NCBI RefSeq assembly: GCF_000744605.1
Contig: NZ_JQMG01000001.1
Coordinates: 1,984,001-2,048,000 of the forward strand
Direction of reading: 5' to 3'
From: Methylotenera sp. L2L1
GTDB taxonomy: Bacteria; Pseudomonadota; Gammaproteobacteria; Burkholderiales; Methylophilaceae
Length of the DNA: 64,000 bases
Position numbers and translations under genes: made by a program. The notes under the pieces are model-generated. The model was not told the origin of the DNA. It ran no database searches and saw only the letters and a list, made by a program, of their open reading frames with translations. Of this stretch, positions 18,517-28,326 are shown piece after piece. Numbering within the stretch: the first letter of the stretch is position 1; each line of letters starts with the position of its first letter.

Positions 18517-19065
18517 ATGGAAATAAAAACATTACCAATTGCTGAGTTGCGCAAGCTACTTGCTGCGGTTTCTGACCACGGCAAGCAGCATTTAATAGAA
18601 GTTGAAGCGGACTTGCTGCAAACAACATTTTTATTGAGTGAAGCTATTGAGAAATTAAGTGCTAGTTTCACGGCTGTACATGAAGCTGTCTGTGAGCAAC
18701 AGCAGGTATTGGATGCGCTGGTTGCAAAATATGCAATCGAGAAGCCAGTTCTAGAAAAGTTGGAGACCTTCAAGTCTAAAATTGGTGAGGAAGTCAATGT
18801 GGCTGTCACTAGCCTTCAATTTCAAGATCTAACGAGTCAGTTAATCGCAAGAACAATCAAACGGGTTAATGGTTTAAAAGAGTTACTGCATGAGGTTGAA
18901 TCACATAGCAACGAGATGGATCCTAGCCACGAGCATGAAGAGATTGTTAAGTTTCTGGAAGAAATGAGTAATAGTTTGCAAGTAGGTAGCCATGCTTTGT
19001 CTGGAGGATTACGCCGTTCTGTCGGTCAGAAAGACATGGCAACTGGTGAAATTGATCTTTTTTAG
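18517..19065 (+). CDS. Short CheZ-like protein (putative second CheY-P phosphatase)
   Basis: A 182-residue, mostly helical protein. It carries FQDLTSQ (Asp104, Gln108), the same D-x3-Q phosphatase signature as CheZ; the true CheZ at 35280-35969 has FQDLTGQ at Asp151/Gln155. Compared with CheZ it lacks about 45 residues, and the usual CheY-binding tail (DDLLDSLGF) is replaced by EIDLF. The latter resembles the AIDLF end of CheD. It lies between motB and cheY. I infer a CheZ-like role; the alternative is a helical scaffold protein that only keeps the motif. Start ATG 18517. Confidence 0.65.
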   Translation: MEIKTLPIAELRKLLAAVSDHGKQHLIEVEADLLQTTFLLSEAIEKLSASFTAVHEAVCEQQQVLDALVAKYAIEKPVLEKLETFKSKIGEEVNVAVTSLQFQDLTSQLIARTIKRVNGLKELLHEVESHSNEMDPSHEHEEIVKFLEEMSNSLQVGSHALSGGLRRSVGQKDMATGEIDLF

Positions 19066-19076
19066 AGTGCTAAGGC

Positions 19077-19103
19077 TAAATATATTAGGTTTGCTGCCGT
19101 TAG
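19077..19103 (+). promoter_or_regulatory. Sigma-28 (FliA) promoter before cheY-cheA-cheW
   Basis: TAAA at 19077-19080, exactly 15 bases, then GCCGTTAG at 19096-19103. The FliA consensus is TAAA-N15-GCCGATAA, so 10 of 12 defined bases match with ideal spacing. It lies about 80 bp before the cheY start. Confidence 0.75.
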
Positions 19104-19184
19104 GCAGTGTAAGTTAAGCATAAAAGCGCTCTGAATTTAGTGGTAAGCGTGATTGTTTGTTAACAGTAAAAAGTGAGTAAATAA

Positions 19185-19553
19185 ATGGCAAAAACAATAT
19201 TAGCAGTTGATGATTCAGGATCTCTGCGCCAAATGGTGGCATTTAGTCTGAAGGCTGCAGGTTATGATGTGGTTCAGGCTGTGGATGGACAGGATGGTCT
19301 CAACAAAGCTAAAGAGAAAACTGTAGATCTAGTGTTAACCGATCAGAATATGCCAATTATGGATGGTTTAACATTAATTAAAAATTTAAGAGAATTAGGC
19401 TCGTATCAGAAAGTGCCAATTTTGATGTTAACAACTGAGTCTAGTGATGAAATGAAAGCAAAAGGTAAGGCTGCTGGTGCTAATGGTTGGTTAGTTAAGC
19501 CATTTGATCCTAAACGTTTGATTGAAGTTGTACAAAAAGTGATTGGTTCATAA
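19185..19553 (+). CDS. cheY: CheY-like response regulator
   Basis: Single receiver domain of 122 residues. Acidic pocket Asp9-Asp10, phosphoacceptor Asp53 (LTDQNMP), Thr in MLTTES and Lys in VKPF are present. It sits immediately upstream of cheA and resembles CheY paralogues placed at the start of che operons. The second CheY at 34879 is closer to the enterobacterial motor-binding type, so this one may act as a motor regulator or as a phosphate sink. Confidence 0.92.
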   Translation: MAKTILAVDDSGSLRQMVAFSLKAAGYDVVQAVDGQDGLNKAKEKTVDLVLTDQNMPIMDGLTLIKNLRELGSYQKVPILMLTTESSDEMKAKGKAAGANGWLVKPFDPKRLIEVVQKVIGS

Positions 19554-19844
19554 GTGTTAAAGGTTATTGTAGAGTAACTACAGGTATAAAAATGTTAAGT
19601 ATTGTAAATTTGAATTTCTTTTTTAAATAATAATAAGCAAAGAGTTTCTTAAGAGATTCTAATTAAGCCTTTATTTTTACGAGTGAGAAATTCTGATTCT
19701 AATGAGATTGAACTCATTTAATCTTGTGCAAGTTTTAGTGATTTCTAATTGGATTCACTGAGAGTTTGAAATAAATGCAGCAGCGGTATTAGCGCAAACC
19801 ATACGTTTTGTATGTTAGCGCAAGTAAATAAATGGAGTGCGGCA

Positions 19845-22157
19845 ATGACAATTGATATGAGTCAGTTTTATGAGGTCTTCTTTGATGAGGCTGAAGAGCT
19901 GTTGGCAGAGGCCGAGCGTTTGCTCTTAGGCATTAACATTGCGAATCCTGATAATGAAGAATTAAACGCAATTTTCCGGGCAGCCCACTCAATTAAGGGC
20001 GGGGCTGCTACTTTCGGTTTTATGGATATGACCGAAATTACGCATGTGCTTGAAAATTTGTTAGATAAGATTCGTAAGAATGAAATGGCTCTTACTGCTG
20101 AACATGTGGATGCATTCCTTGCAGCTAAAGACGTGCTCAAAATGGAACTGGATGGGCATCGGTTAGCCACAGAAGTGGATGAAGAGCAAGTGGCTGACGT
20201 AAAGATGATGTTAAAGTTACTTTCAGAAGCAGGCGCCGCTCCGGCACCAGCCGCAGTTGCTGCAGCCCCTACTGTCGAAGTTGCAGAGCCAGTTGTGACA
20301 GAAACCGTACAAAATGTAACGCCTGATGGAATGAGTTGTTTTAATATTGTGATGCCAGATATCACAGAAAAAGACGTTGAGAACCTACAAGAGGAGTTGG
20401 GTCTTTTAGGTGAGGCTGCAGTGAGCAAGCAAGCCGACGGACATTTTGTAATTACCCTCACAACCGACTCATCCCAAGCTGATATTGTTTCCATCTGTTC
20501 GTTCATTGTAGATGCGGACGATTTAGTCATCACATTAAAATCAGACACACAGCCTATCATTGCACCTACTGTTGAGGCTGCAAAGCCTGCAGTTGTCGAA
20601 ACAGCAGAAGTTAAACCTGTTGAGGCTACTAGTGGGACAAGCACCAAAGTTTTAGTGCACGAAGAAGTGGGTTATGGTCTTTTTGAAGAGGATGGTAAAG
20701 AGAAGCAAGAAGAAGGTTATGGGTTCTTTGCACCGTTCCAACCTCACCCTGATGCTGTAAAAGCAAACCTAATTGGTGATGATACAGCACTCACTCTTGC
20801 AAACAGCGGAACTACTGCTGCACAATTTGCAGCCAAAACAGAAGTGACAGCAGGAAGTACGGCAGCACAAGATGCTGAACGCAGAAACCTTGGGCGTAGA
20901 GAGTCAGACAAGGCACCAGCTAGCGCTGAAGCATCTTCAATTCGTGTTGGTGTTGAAAAGGTCGATCAGTTGATTAATCTTGTTGGTGAGTTGGTCATTA
21001 CACAAGCAATGATTGAGCAACGCATTAGCATGCTAGACCCAGTGCATAATGAAGCGCTAATTAATAGCGTTGGACAATTGACACGTAATACACGTGATTT
21101 GCAAGAGTCAGTGATGTCAATTCGCATGATGCCGATGGACTTTGTGTTTTCACGCTTTCCTCGGATGGTGCGTGATTTAGCCGCTAAATTAAATAAAAAA
21201 GTGGACTTTGTTACTGTGGGGGCTACGACAGAGCTGGATAAAGGCTTGATTGAACGTATTGTTGACCCGCTTACACATTTGGTGCGGAACAGTGTAGACC
21301 ATGGCATTGAGATTCCGGAAAATCGTAGAAAAGCTGGTAAGAGCGAATCTGGCACACTCACGCTGTCTGCTGCCCATAAAGGCGGCAGTATCGTTATTGA
21401 GGTAACTGATGATGGTGCAGGTTTAAATCGAGACAGAATTCTTGCTAAAGCACAGTCAAACGGTTTGCCTGTCAGTGAGAATATGACAGATGGTGAAGTT
21501 TTTTCACTGATTTTTGCCCCAGGTTTCTCTACAGCAGAGGTAGTCACTGATGTCTCTGGTCGTGGTGTGGGTATGGATGTAGTTAAAAGAAATATTACCG
21601 CAATGGGCGGAGCTGTTGAAATTCGCTCTGCACTTGGTTTTGGCACCACAATTTCCATTTCACTTCCGTTAACCCTTGCAATTCTGGATGGTATGTCAGT
21701 ATCACTAGGCCAAAGTGTCTATGTTATTCCGTTAAACCTGATTGTTGAAACGTTGCAGCCTCGTGCGGAAGATATTAAAACCGTCACAGGTGAGGGGCGT
21801 ATGGTGCATGTGCGCGGAGAGTATTTGCCAATTATTGCGCTACATAGTTTGTTTAATCACGCCACAGATATCACGGATCCAACGCAAGGGGTCTTGGTGT
21901 TGTTGGAGTCTGATGGTAAAAAATCAGCTTTGTTTGTTGATCGCTTGGTCGGTCAGCAACAGGTCGTTATTAAGAGTTTAGAGACAAACTTTAAAAAGAT
22001 CCCTGGCGTATCTGGCGCGACTATCATGGGTGATGGCTCAGTCGCTTTAATTTTAGATGTGGCTGCGCTGATACAAATGGGGCAGACCACCAACTATATT
22101 ACAGGCGCAGCCTCATTTTCTAACCAAAATAATCCGCATATGCAAAGCAATGCGTAA
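19845..22157 (+). CDS. cheA: Chemotaxis histidine kinase CheA
   Basis: Central chemotaxis kinase, 770 residues from ATG 19845, which has GGAG 7 bases upstream; an in-frame ATG at 19812 lacks a ribosome site. Domains: P1 histidine phosphotransfer with His48 (AAHSIKGG), a P2-like region near 150-245, dimerisation P3 near 365-420, ATP-binding P4 with HLVRNSVDHG, DDGAGL and GRGVGMDVV, and the CheW-like P5 at the end (YVIPLNLIVETLQ). Two linkers are rich in A, V, P and E. cheW follows after 12 bp. Confidence 0.97.
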   Translation: MTIDMSQFYEVFFDEAEELLAEAERLLLGINIANPDNEELNAIFRAAHSIKGGAATFGFMDMTEITHVLENLLDKIRKNEMALTAEHVDAFLAAKDVLKMELDGHRLATEVDEEQVADVKMMLKLLSEAGAAPAPAAVAAAPTVEVAEPVVTETVQNVTPDGMSCFNIVMPDITEKDVENLQEELGLLGEAAVSKQADGHFVITLTTDSSQADIVSICSFIVDADDLVITLKSDTQPIIAPTVEAAKPAVVETAEVKPVEATSGTSTKVLVHEEVGYGLFEEDGKEKQEEGYGFFAPFQPHPDAVKANLIGDDTALTLANSGTTAAQFAAKTEVTAGSTAAQDAERRNLGRRESDKAPASAEASSIRVGVEKVDQLINLVGELVITQAMIEQRISMLDPVHNEALINSVGQLTRNTRDLQESVMSIRMMPMDFVFSRFPRMVRDLAAKLNKKVDFVTVGATTELDKGLIERIVDPLTHLVRNSVDHGIEIPENRRKAGKSESGTLTLSAAHKGGSIVIEVTDDGAGLNRDRILAKAQSNGLPVSENMTDGEVFSLIFAPGFSTAEVVTDVSGRGVGMDVVKRNITAMGGAVEIRSALGFGTTISISLPLTLAILDGMSVSLGQSVYVIPLNLIVETLQPRAEDIKTVTGEGRMVHVRGEYLPIIALHSLFNHATDITDPTQGVLVLLESDGKKSALFVDRLVGQQQVVIKSLETNFKKIPGVSGATIMGDGSVALILDVAALIQMGQTTNYITGAASFSNQNNPHMQSNA

Positions 22158-22169
22158 GGAGCTTAAACA

Positions 22170-22670
22170 ATGAGTACAGATAATGTAATGAGCAATTCAA
22201 GTTCAAAAGCTAAAAGTGCAGAGGGTGAATACCTTACCTTTGTTTTGGGCGCTGAAGAGTATGGGTTAGAGATTCTTAAAGTACAGGAAATTCGCGGATA
22301 TGACGCGGTGACTCAAATTGCTAATACCCCAGAATTTATTAAAGGTGTTGTAAATTTACGCGGAAAAATTGTACCGATTGTGGATTTACGTATTAAGTTT
22401 AATTTAGGAAAAATCGAGTACAACGAATTTACCGTTGTCATTATTCTTAACTTACACGGCCGTGTAGTAGGTATTGTGGTGGATGGCGTTTCAGATGTGA
22501 TTGCGTTGAAAGAAGAGCAAATCCGTGATGTGCCATCATTGGTGACTAGCATTGATACTAAATACATTGTAGGTTTAGCCACTTTGGAACAAAGAATGCT
22601 GATTTTAGTAGATATTGAACAGTTAATGACGAGTCAGGAAATGGCTTTAGTAGACGCTGTAGCAGCTTAA
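22170..22670 (+). CDS. cheW: Chemotaxis coupling protein CheW
   Basis: Adaptor that links receptors to CheA. 166 residues with the typical CheW fold segments: [49 protein letters not shown] and LVDIEQLM. An AAGGAG ribosome site lies upstream; the gene is 12 bp from cheA. Confidence 0.97.
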   Translation: MSTDNVMSNSSSKAKSAEGEYLTFVLGAEEYGLEILKVQEIRGYDAVTQIANTPEFIKGVVNLRGKIVPIVDLRIKFNLGKIEYNEFTVVIILNLHGRVVGIVVDGVSDVIALKEEQIRDVPSLVTSIDTKYIVGLATLEQRMLILVDIEQLMTSQEMALVDAVAA

Positions 22671-22849
22671 ATATAAATGAGCGACTGGCTTCTGCAACAA
22701 TGATGGTGATTGAGAACAGTTTTAATCGATAAAAATTAAAAAACGTACTTCTCCAGGGTAAATAATATGATCAGTTTGCGAGGTCAATTTACTGAAAGTG
22801 AAGCTGTGGTTTGTGTTGTCCTAATATGCGGTAAAAATGGAGATATCTG

Positions 22850-25408
22850 ATGAAATTACTTAGAGCGCTAACTGTTGCGCAGCGATTAATGGTGATTATT
22901 GCACTTGCGGTTGCTGTGGTTACAATACAAGCTGCAATTGGCTTGTTTGAGCTTAGCCAAGTAAGAACTAGCTTGCAATCTGTGTATCAGGATAGGATGG
23001 TGCCAGTAGAGTCGCTAAATCAGATTACCTTGAATATGTTGAAGAACCGTGCGCATTTAAATGCAGCATTAAGCCATTACAAAACAACGGTAGGTGAAGA
23101 TGGGCAGGTCCATGTTGAACTGGACGCTGAATACTCTGTTAAACAAGCTGATTATATTGAAAGTAAAATTCAAGAAATCAGTAGTATTTGGAATGCATAT
23201 TTACAAAATAATTTGACGCCAGAAGAGAAGCTTTTAGCTGATAAATTTGCTAAAAGTCGTGGTCAGTTCGTTGAGGCTGTACTAAAACCAGCAGTGATTC
23301 AATTACGCGCAAATAACTATGAGGCCTTGAAGCTTACGAATGAGCAGGCGCTTGATTTGTACGAGGCTGCTGAAGTTGATATGAAGGCGCTGCTAAAGTT
23401 GAACTTGGATATTGCGGCCAATGAATATATCAATGCATCTACTAATTATGACAGCGTGCGTTTATTGACGTTTTTTGGCTTAGCTTTAGCAATTTTAACG
23501 CTAGTTTGGTTAGGCTTCGCAATTACACGTTCAATTACCAAGGCATTGGGCGGCGAACCAGATACGATGTATGACACAGCGAAACGTATTGCATTAGGGG
23601 ATTTAGACTTTACTATTCCACTAGGTGCTAACGATCGTAGTAGTACGATGGCTGCCATGAGCACTATGCAAGCCAATATTAAGTTATTGATTTCTGATAT
23701 TGCAGTGCTTTCACAAGCCTCACAACAAGGACGTTTAGCTGCGCGTGCGGATGCTAGTCATCACCAAGGTGATTTCCGTAAAGTAGTGATGGGTGTGAAC
23801 GATACTTTAGATGCTGTGATTGGGCCGCTGAATGTCGCTGCAAATTACATGGATAGAATCTCTAAAGGTGACATTCCAACGAAGATTGTTGATCATTACA
23901 ATGGCGATTTTAATACCATTAAAATTAATCTTAATACATGTATAGACGCGGTTAATAATTTAGTTAGTGAAGCCATCAATTTAGAAAATGCTGCAGTAGA
24001 AGGGCGTTTAAATAATCGCGGTGATGTTACTAAGTATCAAGGTGACTTCCGTAAAGTTGTAGAAGGGTTTAATAACTGTTTAGATGCAGTGATTGATCCG
24101 TTAAATGTAGCTGCTGGTTATGTAGAGAACTTTGCTAAAGGTAATATTCCAGCCAAAATTACAGATGATTACAATGGCGATTTTAATATTATTAAAAACA
24201 ACTTAAATGCATGTGTTGATGCTTTAAGTCTATTGGTTTCAGATGCCAATATGTTGGCGCAAGCTGCGCAAAGCCATGAGTTGGATACACGTGCGGATGT
24301 ATCTAAGCATTGGGGTGATTACAGAAAAGTAGTTGAAGGCGTCAATGGCACACTAGATGCGGTCATGCAGCAAACTGCAGCAGATGCGGCAGAAAAAGCG
24401 CAAGAGGCGCAACTGCTGTCAGATGCTGTAGACGAAACTCAACTTATTATTGAAGGCGCCAAAGCAGGAGATCTGAGCAGCCGTGTATCCCTAGATGGAA
24501 AAACAGGCGCAATTGCTAGCTTGTGTGATGGTGTAAATGCGCTGATGGATAAGATGACTGAAGTTATCATCCAAGTGCGTGAGGCTGGGGAGACAATTAA
24601 TACTGCCGCTGGTGAAATATCTTCAGGTAACAACGACCTTTCAAGCCGCACCGAACAGCAAGCATCAAGTCTGGAAGAAACAGCTTCTAGCATGGAGCAA
24701 CTTGCCTCAACAGTAAAACAGAATGCTGAGAACGCTAAACAAGCGAACCAGCTGGCTAGTGCAGCCTCGGGTGTTGCAGTCAAAGGTGGCGATGTGGTTG
24801 GTCAGGTTGTCAATACCATGAATGCTATCAATCAAAGTGCACATAAGATTGAAGATATTATCTCTGTGATTGACGGTATCGCCTTCCAAACAAACATTCT
24901 AGCCCTTAACGCAGCCGTTGAAGCGGCAAGAGCCGGTGAACAAGGCCGTGGATTTGCGGTTGTAGCAGGTGAAGTGCGCAATCTTGCTCAACGATCAGCC
25001 TCAGCAGCTAAGGAAATTAAAGAGCTGATTTCGGACTCTGTGAATAAAACTGCAGAGGGCACTAAGCAAGTTGAAAATGCAGGCGCCACCATGCAAGAGA
25101 TCGTTACTTCGGTTCAGCGTGTGACAGATATTATGGGTGAAATTACAGCCGCTTCAATCGAACAAAGTGCCGGTATTGACCAAGTAAATAATGCGATTAC
25201 CAGCATGGATGAGGTGACACAACAAAATGCGGCCTTGGTTGAAGAGGCTGCTGCGGCTGCCGAATCTCTGGTTGATCAGGCAGTTGGCTTAATGGATACA
25301 GTCAGTGCGTTTAAGTTGAGTGGTGGTTTGGGCCTACAAAACAGGCAAAATTTAAGAACGATTGCTCCGCCAGCACGAATAACAGGGATGGCACCACGTC
25401 TAAGTTAA
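22850..25408 (+). CDS. Methyl-accepting chemotaxis protein with HAMP-like array
   Basis: Transmembrane receptor of 852 residues: helix near 14-32, a periplasmic helical-bundle sensor to about 200, second helix near 203-222 ending [11 protein letters not shown], then a long run of HAMP-like repeats. Three repeats contain [12 protein letters not shown] or close variants. The signalling domain has the invariant hairpin [33 protein letters not shown]. Unlike the next two receptors it ends in MAPRLS and has no C-terminal xWxxF tether for CheR/CheB. The intergenic gap after cheW is 179 bp, so it may have its own promoter. Confidence 0.93.
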   Translation: MKLLRALTVAQRLMVIIALAVAVVTIQAAIGLFELSQVRTSLQSVYQDRMVPVESLNQITLNMLKNRAHLNAALSHYKTTVGEDGQVHVELDAEYSVKQADYIESKIQEISSIWNAYLQNNLTPEEKLLADKFAKSRGQFVEAVLKPAVIQLRANNYEALKLTNEQALDLYEAAEVDMKALLKLNLDIAANEYINASTNYDSVRLLTFFGLALAILTLVWLGFAITRSITKALGGEPDTMYDTAKRIALGDLDFTIPLGANDRSSTMAAMSTMQANIKLLISDIAVLSQASQQGRLAARADASHHQGDFRKVVMGVNDTLDAVIGPLNVAANYMDRISKGDIPTKIVDHYNGDFNTIKINLNTCIDAVNNLVSEAINLENAAVEGRLNNRGDVTKYQGDFRKVVEGFNNCLDAVIDPLNVAAGYVENFAKGNIPAKITDDYNGDFNIIKNNLNACVDALSLLVSDANMLAQAAQSHELDTRADVSKHWGDYRKVVEGVNGTLDAVMQQTAADAAEKAQEAQLLSDAVDETQLIIEGAKAGDLSSRVSLDGKTGAIASLCDGVNALMDKMTEVIIQVREAGETINTAAGEISSGNNDLSSRTEQQASSLEETASSMEQLASTVKQNAENAKQANQLASAASGVAVKGGDVVGQVVNTMNAINQSAHKIEDIISVIDGIAFQTNILALNAAVEAARAGEQGRGFAVVAGEVRNLAQRSASAAKEIKELISDSVNKTAEGTKQVENAGATMQEIVTSVQRVTDIMGEITAASIEQSAGIDQVNNAITSMDEVTQQNAALVEEAAAAAESLVDQAVGLMDTVSAFKLSGGLGLQNRQNLRTIAPPARITGMAPRLS

Positions 25409-25741
25409 GTTGTGATTTTTCAGCTGAAGGGGCTAAGCAAGCAGCTATTAAATAGCAAGTTCGATTAGTCTCAGTTCGCTTAAAAGCATACTTAGTGATT
25501 AAAAAATGTGTTGATAATCAATGGATATTAGGTGGCTTTATCTATAGTCAGGTACAAATGTACTAAAAAAGTATAAATGAAGCGAACCCCATTAGTGAGT
25601 TTGATTAGAAACTTAATTTGTGACTTAGTGACAGTGTTTGGCAATTGAACAAACTTCACTAGCAAAGTAATTGAGCGATTTAATCGTGTAGTACTAGTTA
25701 ATACATATTAATTGATAGTTTTGAATAAATTGGATATATAA
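25409..25741 (+). promoter_or_regulatory. Intergenic region between the first and second receptor genes
   Basis: 333 bp without a gene. I see no convincing terminator or sigma-28 box by eye; several short AT-rich stretches could serve as promoter elements for the downstream receptor gene. Confidence 0.4.
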
Positions 25742-28255
25742 ATGATTACAGCAGCAAACAGTCGAATAGATCCTTGGGCAACTAGCGCAGACAAACTAAT
25801 GACTTGGACGTTAGTGATGTTGCTGGCTATCAGTTTTTTTATAGGGTTTTCTAACGGCACACAGTTTGAAACTTTTGTCGTTGGTGTTCCTGCGTTACTA
25901 ATACCATTATTACTCGTTAACATGCTACCTGGTGCGGTGGTGACTAGGATTGTGATTGCAGTGGCTTTTATGGTGTTCTCTGCACTTCTTATTCAGCAAA
26001 CACATGGTATGAGTGAGGCTCACTTTGCCATTTTCATTTTATTGGCTTTTTTGCTGCATTACCGTGACTGTAAGCCAATTTTCGCTGCAGCATTAGTGGC
26101 TGTAGTGCACCATATAAGTTTTAACTCACTCCAAGCCCATGATGCTGGATTTTATGTATTTCAACTGGGCGCAAATAATAAGCTGCTACTAATACACACA
26201 TTAGCTATTGTGCTTGAAACTGCGTTTTTAATTGTGATTGCTAATAGCTTCCGTAAAGAAGCCAATATGCTTGGAGGCTCGTCTGCTGATGTTGTGAATA
26301 TTGCAAGACAGTTAGCAAATGGCCATTTAAATATGGCAATAGAGGTTGATGCGAAAGACACATCTAGCGTTAAGTCTGCGCTCAAGTTAATGTCAGCAAG
26401 CTTAGCAACAACATTAGCTCGCATTGAAAACATGGCACTTGAGCATAAAAAAGGTAACGTAAATGCGGTGGTTGATTTAGAAGGACTTAATGGAAGCTAC
26501 CATGCAATTGCAGAAAAAATCAACGCCACGCTAGTCGCACAATCTAATTTGGTGCAAAGCGTTACTGAAAGCGTGATTGGTTTTTCAGGTGGCGATCTCG
26601 ATAAGTCTTTCGAAAAGTTACCAGGGAAACTAGGCTTTGTTCATGAAGCTATTGAACAGCTTCGTGCCAATGTGAAAGGCATTATTGAAGACATTACAGA
26701 AATGTCCCAAGAGCATGAAGCTGGCAATATTGATGCCACAATAGATGTCACTAAGTACAAGGGCTCGTACGCACAAGCCGTGGTAGCTGTGAATGCGATG
26801 GTAGGATCCCACGTACGTGAGAAAGAAGAAGTGACGCAAGTGATGCGAGCGTTAGGAGATGGTGATTTTGACGTACAAATTCAACAATACCCTGGTAAAA
26901 AAGCGGAAATCAACAAGAACCTAGACCGCCTCAAAGGCAAACTAAAAGGCGCAGTAGACTCAGTTAAATGGGTGACGAACGAACATGCACAAGGTAACAT
27001 TGACATGAGCCTACATGCACACCTATTTAAAGGCGGCTTCTCTGAACTAGCCGCAGCAGTCAATGCGATTGTTGCTGGACAACTGGAACTAACAGAAAAA
27101 GCCCTAGCCTGTGTTAAAGCCTTTGGCGAAGGTGACTTTGATGCCCCATTAGAAAAATTCCCAGGCAAAAAAGTATTCGTGAATGAAGCCATTGAACAAG
27201 TACGTACCAACTTAAAAGCCCTAAACGAAGATGCACAATTACTAGCAGACGCCGCACATGCTGGCCGTGTCACAGTACGTGCTGACGCTAACAGGCACCA
27301 AGGCGACTACCGTAAGATTGTGAACGGCATGAACGAAACGCTAGAAATGATCGTTGGACCGATCGTCACCGTTCAACAATCGGTTGAAACCATCAACACC
27401 GCAGCAAGAGAAATTGCACAAGGCAACGCAGACCTATCACGTCGTACAGAAGATCAAGCGGCCTCACTAGAAAAAACCGCTGCCAGCATGGAAGAACTCT
27501 CTTCAACCGTGAAACAAAATGCCGACAACGCTAAACAAGCCAACCAACTAGCCTCAGCTGCCTCAGGTGTTGCGGTCAAAGGTGGTGTAGCCGTGTCAGC
27601 AGTCGTCAGCACCATGGCAGAAATCAACGAAAGTGCCAAGAAAATTGAAGACATCATTAGCGTGATTGACGGCATTGCCTTCCAAACGAACATCTTAGCG
27701 TTGAACGCAGCGGTTGAAGCAGCAAGAGCCGGTGAGCAAGGTCGAGGATTTGCGGTTGTTGCAGGTGAAGTCCGCAACCTAGCACAACGCTCAGCTTCAG
27801 CAGCCAAAGAAATTAAAGAACTGATTACAAACTCAGTGAACAAAACAGCAGAAGGCACCAAACAAGTAGAAACGGCTGGCGACACCATGCAAGAGATCGT
27901 CAGCTCAGTCAAACGTGTGTCAGACATCATTGGTGAAATCTCTGCAGCCTCACAAGAGCAAAGTGTTGGTATTGAACAAGTGAACGAAGCCATCATGAAA
28001 ATGGATGACGTTACACAACAAAACACAGCACTAGTTGAAGAAGCGGCAGCGGCTGCAGAATCGATGATGGAGCAAGCGGACGAACTAATGAATGCGATTA
28101 GTGTATTCCAGCTAGGCACACATGGCGAAAGCCAAGCACCACGCAACGTGCCTAAAGTGAATGTTGCAAGTAAAGTGGCTAGTATTGTGAGACCAGCCCC
28201 TGTCAAATTGAGTGTAAAAACCAACTCAGATGATGGTGATTGGGAAGAGTTTTAA
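25742..28255 (+). CDS. Chemoreceptor with six-helix membrane sensor
   Basis: Methyl-accepting chemotaxis protein of 837 residues. The sensory part has no sizeable periplasmic domain but about six membrane helices in residues 20-167, with histidines and an HHISF motif next to YRDC inside the membrane region, so ligand or redox/energy sensing may occur within the bilayer. HAMP-like repeats follow, then the signalling domain ([23 protein letters not shown]). The C-terminus DWEEF fits the xWxxF pentapeptide that tethers CheR and CheB. From 26798 on the DNA is identical to the next receptor gene. Confidence 0.93.
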   Translation: MITAANSRIDPWATSADKLMTWTLVMLLAISFFIGFSNGTQFETFVVGVPALLIPLLLVNMLPGAVVTRIVIAVAFMVFSALLIQQTHGMSEAHFAIFILLAFLLHYRDCKPIFAAALVAVVHHISFNSLQAHDAGFYVFQLGANNKLLLIHTLAIVLETAFLIVIANSFRKEANMLGGSSADVVNIARQLANGHLNMAIEVDAKDTSSVKSALKLMSASLATTLARIENMALEHKKGNVNAVVDLEGLNGSYHAIAEKINATLVAQSNLVQSVTESVIGFSGGDLDKSFEKLPGKLGFVHEAIEQLRANVKGIIEDITEMSQEHEAGNIDATIDVTKYKGSYAQAVVAVNAMVGSHVREKEEVTQVMRALGDGDFDVQIQQYPGKKAEINKNLDRLKGKLKGAVDSVKWVTNEHAQGNIDMSLHAHLFKGGFSELAAAVNAIVAGQLELTEKALACVKAFGEGDFDAPLEKFPGKKVFVNEAIEQVRTNLKALNEDAQLLADAAHAGRVTVRADANRHQGDYRKIVNGMNETLEMIVGPIVTVQQSVETINTAAREIAQGNADLSRRTEDQAASLEKTAASMEELSSTVKQNADNAKQANQLASAASGVAVKGGVAVSAVVSTMAEINESAKKIEDIISVIDGIAFQTNILALNAAVEAARAGEQGRGFAVVAGEVRNLAQRSASAAKEIKELITNSVNKTAEGTKQVETAGDTMQEIVSSVKRVSDIIGEISAASQEQSVGIEQVNEAIMKMDDVTQQNTALVEEAAAAAESMMEQADELMNAISVFQLGTHGESQAPRNVPKVNVASKVASIVRPAPVKLSVKTNSDDGDWEEF

Positions 28256-28258
28256 AAA
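26798..28258 (+). repeat. 1.46-kb perfect direct repeat, copy 1
   Basis: From ATGGTAGGATCC at 26798 to the three As after the stop at 28258, the sequence matches 29494-30954 at constant offset 2696; the preceding and following bases differ. It covers the last HAMP-like units and the whole signalling domain. Codon use inside the block (many CTA, ATC, AAC, GCC codons) differs from the TTA/ATT-rich style of the unique 5' parts. Confidence 0.93.
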
Positions 28259-28326
28259 TACATGTTGTAGGTTGTGTTTTTAGAAGTTGATATTTATAGG
28301 TTTTTTTAGTAAGAAATGGACTTGAG

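Noticed and set aside
19868-20647. 259-codon minus-strand frame antisense to cheA
   Set aside because: Composition rich in S, T and A, without domains; a shadow of the CheA P1/P2 coding sequence.
22671-22849. Sigma-28-like ATCGATAA upstream of the first receptor
   Set aside because: The -10-like word has no TAAA at the required 15-base spacing.
27454-28224. Long minus-strand reading frame (256 codons) inside the receptor gene, with an identical copy at 30150-30920
   Set aside because: It is the antisense of the conserved signalling domain, low complexity in A/S/T, with no ribosome site. The duplication only reflects the direct repeat.
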